Positions 25,901-34,900 of a DNA stretch of 64,000 nt are shown in pieces. Source of the DNA: Prosopocoilus inquinatus. Taxonomy: Eukaryota; Arthropoda; Insecta; Coleoptera; Lucanidae. A program made the translations under genes and the position numbers. Below the pieces are notes generated by a model. That model saw only the letters and a program-made list of their open reading frames with translations. It was not told where the DNA came from and made no database searches. Numbering within the stretch: the stretch's first letter is position 1; each line of letters starts with the position of its first letter. The stretch lies in assembly GCA_036172665.1 (NCBI GenBank), contig CM069872.1, positions 45,804,101 to 45,868,100 on the forward strand. The letters run 5' to 3'.

Positions 25901-28900
25901 GTAGTCCGTAGATAATGTCATAGGCATAACCTGTATCATCTTGGTTTTAAAGAACAGTTGATGTATGGTTTTTTTTTATCTGTGATATTTGCCCAACGAG
26001 ACATTTTTATCGTCCCTCTGGCTAGAGGTTGATGAAGGCTTGAAAGGGATAGATGAGCTTGCAGAGGTAATTAGGAGTCGATAAACCCAAAGCGATCGAT
26101 TGGGGATCAACGAACTATGATGGCCGATTATGGTCCATTAATAAATAATATTATGTGTTGCATTATACAGGTTGGGCCAGAATTTTGCAAGTTTGCTAAT
26201 TTAAATCATTTGGTTTTAAATCCTGTACCAATTGGATTTTGTGAGAGTGTCATTTTAAATGCAATTCTAAAATACGCCGTAATCTTGTACGCGGTATTCT
26301 TAATTCTGCTAAACGTTTACGTATTGATGAGGCTGCTTCATGGTCAACGGAAGCCTCGGGTTAGTTTCACTCTTTGAAATCCATGTGAGCTTTCAATTTG
26401 CTATTTTTCTGGTGATAAGAAATATATATTACAGTGTCGGGAATGTGCAGGAAACAAATTTTCTTAGAAAGAACAGTCAGTTTGGTCGTGTGGGACTTTA
26501 CCCTTTTTGGAAACCCTGTACAGGGTGTTCGCCTAGTGCCGCAATCTTCTTTACCGTGCATAGTATATAAAATAGGAAAAAGATTCAAACAAAGTTAAGA
26601 TGTAACTCGGTCAGCTCTATTTTATGAAATTATTTTTGGTGTGTTCAATAAATATAATTTGCATAAATCTGTGGTTATTACTCTAATTAAGATTTTATTA
26701 TTTGTATTGACAATCATTTTTTTTTTCAAGAAATTCAATTTGCCTTTATATTCAACTAATTCAACCTAAACGTGAAATATTCTTCACATTCACATATCAA
26801 AGCAGTTTACATTGCGTGCAGCACAATTTATTTTTGAAAATCAAAGTCACTTCTGTACGACTTCAGTATTTGACTTGGCAGGTATGGTAATTTATATTAA
26901 ATTATACTATTTCATCTTCCACTAGAATTAATTTACAAATGCTGATATGAATAATTATTTTGCCAATTAAGAAAAGGTCTTTACATAGCAAAAATTAGAA
27001 GGTGCCAAGTAATCTTGTCCTTTGGTATTAGCCTACACGTCTGCTCCCGAAAGAACATGAACACAACCCTGGCTAAAATTTTATTAGCAATTGCCAACAA
27101 AAAGTACATAATGGGCCGTATTCTCATTTCATGATTAGAGTCCGCCTCTAACTAAAGCCGTGATTACAATAAACAAAAACGATGTAGCTTTATGCGAATT
27201 TCATGAGTAAGAGAGCGAGAGAGAATTTAATCACGGCGTTGCTAAATTAAAGACGAGGTGAGAATATGGGCCATTTTATGATTAAATAAATGACCGACTT
27301 TAATTATATTTAACATAAACTGTTTTGCATGATAAAAATCAAAAGAAGCGTCGATTTATTTATTTAGTAGCGTAAATAAAGTAACTCATTACATATACCC
27401 ACGTGTTTGATTATTTCTTGTAAAATGTCACTTTGCATCTTCTTTCGTTCATGTGGCCTAATTCTTGGTTCTTTGGCATTTCAATTCCAGACAACTCTTT
27501 GAAATCGCAACACGTTATAAATTCTGTGCTGTCCGGGGTTAGATTGTATCTTTAGATACTATAGACTCTGCTTTACTTTTATTGGTTCCCCAAGTTTTCT
27601 TTCCTTCTTTTGTTTACATGTACAACGACGCTCAACTTAAACGATATCGTTTGACAGTTTCCTAGCGCTTACGCTGAATGTTCTTAAGGGTGTGGTTCGC
27701 ATGCAGGAGTGTCATTTAAGTTGAGCGTCTAAGTACATTTCTTGTTCCTCGATTTTACTTCATTTAAAATCTTTTAAATTTTTTCTATTAAATATTAATC
27801 TCCATCCTCGAATTATTCAACTTATTAATTTACTTTGATGGCCATTTTCTTACAGTACAGTTGTGTGAATTTTTGAGTTGAGGAATTTTAAAAGCAATGT
27901 CGTTCTTCCAAATTTTCCAAAAAAGGCAAATTAAATTTCTTTTTGTAGCATCTCCAAGATATTCTTTTATGTATGTGTCATAGGTGGGAAGCACAAGGGT
28001 ATCAACATCAAGCGCTGAATACAATGTTCGCTCGTTTGCTTTCTAACGGTTTAGTAGACAAAACTCACAAGTAACGTGGAAACTTGTAAAGAGTATCAAA
28101 TACTTGACCATAATATTGCTTTCACGACTTTATTTTCTACTACAACGTAGTAAAGAAAGCTTTCGATAACAATCTACACATGCAAAGTTGGAGAAATGGT
28201 AAAAATATCCTGTAAATTTTATTCTCTCACATTGGTATTTTTTGAAAGATTCGAAGCTGTCCTCAAATTAAAAAAAAAAAAAAGAACAACAACAATAATT
28301 AAATCTTAAATTCAAAGTTAGAATTAATTTGAAGCTCTTCTAATGAGAGAATGAAATTTCCGAAATTCTTTTCAAATATTTGATACGCAAGAACAAGAAC
28401 AAGAGACAAAAAACTCATTGCAAAACTTTGTAGTGCACTACGGATTCGAAGTCTCAACAAGAAATCTACGAATAGGTTAGTGCATAGATTAGATTAACAA
28501 GGCAGGCAAGTAGTAATAAATAATTTTTATTAAACGTAAGGGTGTGTGCGGGCTGGCTGTGTTCTTAAAACTAACGAAACTGTTTCGGAAGAATCTACGA
28601 TTTCAATTAATTCAATAATTAATTTGCTTTAGTAGTCGAGTAACACATGCAAAATATTTCTCTTAATAAGTTCATGTAATAAATAGGTAGGTATACACGA
28701 GGTATACATAATATAATTTTAGTTATATTAATGACGAACGTACAAATTTTAACGCGTGAAACTTTGGTTAATGGTGCCTGTCATTGATGTGGAAGCTAAA
28801 AAAATAAGATTTGCAAAATGGATCCAATAATATGTTTTTGTAATTATTGGATGCATTTCAATGGAAACATATCCAGACCAACTACAGACGTTACTTTTGC

Positions 28901-31900
28901 TTTTGCGCAAGACTTAAAAACAGATCTGCCCAAAACTTCTGCGACCAGTGCCAATAAGTGTGACACGTGCCAATTTGTAGACAAAATGAGCAGACATCGC
29001 ACCATTAACCATCTTTCACTGGCACAGTGTTTCTCAAAAATATACAGCGTGGCGATTCGATTTCTTTTCTTTTTGTTTGCATTGCATTTCGATTTAAAAA
29101 AAAGAATATTTATTTCCCTATTTAAGATGTGCAAGTCAAATTTGAATGTTACACAGGAAAATTCAAATTCATTTAATTTGAAGCAGCACGGTTTCATGCT
29201 ATGCAGTTTCAACAAGTATTGCACGGGTTAGAAATTTGTTTCCTGTATTATACACCGGACGAGATCGCTATCGTACTCCTGCATGTGCTTTTTCAATTTA
29301 CAGACGATTCTATTACTACATTTACAGCTCATTCATTTGCAGTATTGTATGTAATGTGTGCGCATTTCTGGTTTCATTAACACATTCTCAAATTAACTAT
29401 TTAACTGATTAAATCCAAGTTCAGGACAACTTATTTTACCTTGTAATAATTAATCATTATTTTAGATTTTCAGTTTTCACCTACTTTTTATTTTGAACAG
29501 ATTAAACATTAACAAATTTGATATAAAAACTCAAAATCAGTTTAATCTCTTCTAGCTGAAGTGAGTATAAGTAAAATTTGAAAAGTTTAACCATCATTAT
29601 TATAATCAGAACACTGAAGAAAAGATTAAAATCTTTATAAAAAGTTCAGAATGTTCTGCAGAGGTAACATTTAATGAAGTTATTTCCAAAATTTTTAGAT
29701 GACCAATTCAGATAAAGCTTTTAGTAATCGCTTCTATAAGGCTTATAAGCCAAGTAAGGAACGAAAAGCGAAACGTAAGAGGACTTCTTAATTTTAAAAA
29801 TCAAGTGATTATTCGAAACGTAAAAAGATGTTGAAAACATGAAATGAGCTACAAAAATAATTCTAAATACAATAAAAAAGTACATAGATAATTTAAAGTG
29901 CACATAAAATTAAATTTGGAGAAATATAATATGTACTTTAGTTCAAGACACGACCTATTTCTTTGGTCTTTTTTAAGTCAACTCGTGTAGGTAATAGCCG
30001 GAAATTGACCCTTTCCGGTGATTTTGCAGGAGAACAATTTAACAAAAAGGAAAAGCTAATCTTATTGTAACTGGTAATTGAGCAGAAAGTTAATTTTATT
30101 CTAACAGTTACGGTGAAGGAGCTGAAAGGACGAAATCCTAATGATCCTTAATTTCAACAAATATTAACCAGAAGTTTTCCTTCCTATACAAATTTGTAGA
30201 CGTGTTCGAACATAATGTGTAAACTCCATTAATTCATAATTGATGTAACTATTTTGTTCGTAATTTATAGGGAAATAAGTAGTTTCGCTCGCTTAATAAT
30301 TCATCAGCAAATCGACACGCAAAATTTTGAGAAACAGTGTAATTTCTGCAACATATAATAGATGTACCTCTTTCCATGCTCTCTTTTGAATTCTCCACAG
30401 TATTTGGACCTAGTGCCTACAAGATCTATGATCTCTGGAATGCTACTAGCAAATATTGCCTGCAAACAAACGTTCCCGACGCTATTAACTATAGATTGTG
30501 TGCTCGTACATAGAGTGCAGACATGGCATTAAAGCGTCTCGGCAGAGCAGCGAGCGCTCTTCAAGAGCACCGCAACTATGCCGAAGATCGACAAAACTGG
30601 CTCGAAGCAAAAGGGTTGTCACACGAAGCAAAAGAAGCAGCTTGCAGTGCACAATCGCAAATACATGCTTTTCTTTGTGTTTGTGACTGGTCGGTACAAA
30701 CTAAAGACATACACAGATAAACTCATTTATACTGATTTGTAACGACACCAAATTATCCCAAAGGTATTATGTGGACTGAGGTATTTTAATTTAAGGACTG
30801 GGCTGGATTGGTTTAAGTATATCTGCAATAACATACTACACAACATTTCTTTGTTTGGCTTTAACCTCTTCTTTCTGTACACATTCTATCAAAATAAAAA
30901 CAATAAATTGTATAAGAAGCAAACTATTAACGCCTCGGTTAATAAATCTATTGCTGTATATACAATTTTTAAACGACTTTTTTTTTTTGGTAAATAATCC
31001 TATTTGATTTGAAGCTATAAGCACCATCGCAGGCAACATGGTTGCATCGACAGATTGTATTCTTTAACAGAGAATTAGCAGAATGGGAAGATAGAATAAT
31101 AAAAAAAAAAATTACTTGAAAAGACACTCACCAATCCGACCAGCAGAAAAAACACGAGGAACGTCCGTCCTAGCACAGTATGGCAGTATACATCACCGTA
31201 TCCTACTGTGGACATAGTTACTATTAAAAAATATACACAGGTCCAATATGGTAAAGGGTGTGGATTGTCGAAATCCAATGGATCTCCTGAATTTTCTAAC
31301 TGAAGTAAGAAAAAGTAAAAACGTTACTCGTTCGTTCGCCTTTTCCCTCTGCTTCATACTCACAAGGTGTATTATCCCAGCTGCTGTCAGCCACACTGAG
31401 ATAAATATTGACACTAACTGAGCAAGACGTATGGAACTGGAAGTCTTTAAAATGTTGAGATACTGAAGAATGTCTGGTACCGTCATTAGACGAAGTGCAC
31501 GAAGAAATCGAAGGCCTAAAACACAAAAAGCAAATCAATTTTCAAATTTCTGCTTTATCTTACCTATTTTTTCATTCTAGTTCAACAAGTTAAACGAAAT
31601 GCATTTTTTTTTGACAACAAGACCCAACGAGGTCTTCAGTCATGGACTTGTCAAGACCACAAGAGCGTGGTGTAAAGTGTTACATGCCTTTATTACTTTT
31701 AAACCTCTCGACTGAAGGGAAATCAGCGTTAATTTCTGTCTCCTCATTACTGAAGGGTACTTGAAGTGTATACCGACCACCATCGATAATTAACTAGAGC
31801 ATGATTTGAACTCGCGACCTTGCGGTCATATGGCCGATCTTCTAACCCCTGGCCCGTTCAAGCGCATTAAATTAAAAAAATCTATTAACAAATTTGCCTT

Positions 31901-34900
31901 CTCTATGGAGACTTTCAACGAAGCCAAGTTACTGTATCATTTTTCTGTCGATATTCTGAACTAAGAAAAACTTCTTCAGGGCTGTTGTTCTTTCTAATGC
32001 TATTATAGAACCCTTGCAACTACTGTTACTGATTCGTAAACATTTCTGTAAATATAGCAGTGAGAAAAGTAACAGTAACAATTTTTCTGTAGCGAAGAAT
32101 GGAACGTCGGTCGGCACAAGAAAAAAATTCGAAGTTCATACTCAAGGCTGCAATAACTCTCATTTTCATTATCTTTTTAATTGGACTCACGAAGGGTGGA
32201 CTAATTTATCGATTCTGCCAAGTTGAGCATGAAATTCTCAGAACTTATTTGCTCTCCTCAAAATATAAATTTTAGGACGTAGAGGAAGAATTATTTGAAA
32301 ACGTTGTTTCTCAGATTTTGTGCACATTTATTTAGTTTGTAAAAAATACGTGGAAATAGCTGGACTCCATTTACCAACAATGATATAGACGCAGTAATGG
32401 AGCATGAGTAATTTTCATTCGTGCTATACAATAAGCTTAACTATAACATAGGCAGAGCTTTTGGCTGGAAAACATAATTCTGTGTAATTTACCGACTTAC
32501 ACAGTCTAGAATTACACATACAAAGTCCCTGCGACTTTCATGAAGGACGACGATATGCCGTATCAAATTCGTAATTACTGTCATTCTTGCTCGGTAAACA
32601 TCAATTACCAGTAGCTTATTCAGTTGTTAATTTCGTATAATTGCCCTTATTTTCCGATAACAAGAAAAATAAAATTCATTGGTATTAAGAGTCCAAGTTC
32701 CTCAAAGCGTTACGTACAGTGGCGTTCAACTAAATCGATTTTAGTTTCCTAATCACGCTTGGTAGAAAACAGCAAAATTTTTAATGGTATCAATTTAACT
32801 AAACATAAATGTACAACAAAGTAAATCGATCCGATCAAATAACAGTGATCAATCTTGTTAATTTCGTCTCGACCAGCACTTACAGAAAATTTGTTTTCTT
32901 CGATAGATAATCAAGCAGGTTAGTCTCTTTTTGTGCTATTAAGAAGACGAACGTGGCACAAGAAAAGTCGGCCTGGAAGCTCGTTAAACTCTCAAATGGG
33001 CGATCTAATCGAATTCGCGAATCACGGTAGAAACAATTACGTAATTACCTATCCACGTGCGGTCCAAATAAATGGATACGAAGGACGGGGGTATCGTGAA
33101 GTAGTCTACGAATGAGTACATCTCTAGCATGAACCATAACTTATCGCTAGCTGCTATAAACTGAAACAAAGAAAAAAATGAATAAGTAATTTTTAATCAT
33201 CACGCTATGATTATGTAAGTTGGGGTCAAGAATGTCAGATAAAGCCGCTGCTACACGATGCATCGAACAGTGAACACCTTTCGACATTGGACGATTGAGA
33301 GTTTGTCGCATCGTGTGGCCGACGTTCGAACCTTCAAGCTTCGAATGCAAGCGTCCTACGTTCGCGTTTGACTTGAGTCAAAAGATTTCTTTCAACGTTC
33401 GAATGACAACATTCGTTGCTTCCACATGAAATCATGAAACATTCTCCCAAATGTTCGACATACTGTGAAGCAGAGACATTTGTCATACCAACTATCGAAC
33501 TCATTAGACTATAACATTCGGTCCGATGGTTGGGCAAACGTTCTACGCATAGTGTAGCGCCAGCTTTATCAGAATATTATCTCCAAAAATAAGTAATTTC
33601 CTGTGGTGTTCCATTTAGTAATAACTGCTGTAGAAGAAACTATTTAACATCAACTATTTAACAACTGTCAAATGGTATCCCTTCACTATTATAAAAGTTG
33701 CCTACAAGTATCAGTTACAACATTGCAATTTTTATTGCAGTGTTGTAACTGATTCTTGTAGGTAACATTTATAATACTGAGAGTGTTCTTTTTGATAGTT
33801 GACAGCTGCAGCTGACGTAATAGTGTAATAGTAACTTTTGCATTACACGCACTTGTGACACAGCTGATCACTGTCCGTAGTCACATGTTCCTCAGGATCT
33901 TCAAGAAATAAGTATTTTCTTCAGGGAAAAATGATATACGTTTTATTTTCCATACATTGACAACTTTTTTTTCACGAAGCTTAATTTTCATTAAATATTC
34001 CTAACTTTGATAGTAGTTGCTGCTGAATGAAACATCCGCTTTAGGACAAGCAAGAAACCTGATGAAAACAGAAGTGTAACAATAAGTAGTAATAATTATT
34101 GCGTTTTCTTTGTAAAAGACCTGAGGTTAGACCAGATGAGTTGAGTAGATTACATCATATAAAAAAGTGAATAAAAAATTTGTCTTAAAGAAAACCAAGG
34201 AAGAGATAACTCAGAACATTTTTATCTCAAAATTTTATGCCAAAAATAGTAAGGTGTAACTTAAGTGAGAAGGCGGAATTGAGTTGAGATTATTTTAGAA
34301 TCGATGTAATAACAATTGTAAATTAATATTTTCACAACGGAAGAAAATTTATTGTTTATACTTTGCCAAATTTTTTAGTCAACTGAAAACAATAATTAAA
34401 AAAATCTTGCTTTTGATCAAAAATCTTGAATGCATTGATTAGGCTTGCATAATTAATTTTAGTATTATCTTAAATACAAGAAATTAATATGCAAATACTT
34501 ACTCTTATAAAAAAATAGACCATAAAAAATATGTTGAAGGCAAGGTCAATCTGTTGCGTGATATTGTTGCTCCACTCCTGGCACCGCTCCACGCCGTCAC
34601 TGAAACAATACAGCATTTAGGACTCATGTAATTATTTCAGTGTCTGTAACGGTGACGTTTCAGCCAAAGAACTGTGCTCCCATCCCGAGCATATTTGACC
34701 TGAGTTATTAATCACTTAATTATAAACTACAATCAGTCAGATTAAAAAAATGTATGGAAAAATGAATTCGAAAATACTTCTTGTTTCCTTGATGCAAAGT
34801 TAAATTAGTATAAACAGAGAATAAGTTGTAGTGAAGAATTTAGGAACTGCTTCCTAATATCAGTGTTATACAGTAACCAAAAATAAAACCGGTGTCATCT

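Larger units (their letters stand above)
24650..30367 (-). other. slo: slo intron of 5.7 kb
   Basis: Large intron between S6/RCK1 versions A and B. It holds two MITE-like elements (27113-27272 and 27618-27738) and TACAGG/TACAGGGTG sequences near 26168 and 26520 that may mark a third repeat. A 137-residue plus-strand frame at 28818-29231 overlaps a 126-residue minus frame and resembles nothing known. No other gene supported. Confidence 0.5.

Noticed and set aside
25860..25945. Minus-strand [20 protein letters not shown] frame
   Set aside because: Protein-like but only about 25 codons, no splice acceptor in phase and no family recognised.
28818..29231. 137-residue plus-strand open frame overlapping a 126-residue minus frame
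   Set aside because: No known motif, AT-rich composition like the intron, both strands open at once, and no splice or promoter support. Probably chance, though it is the longest non-slo frame pair.
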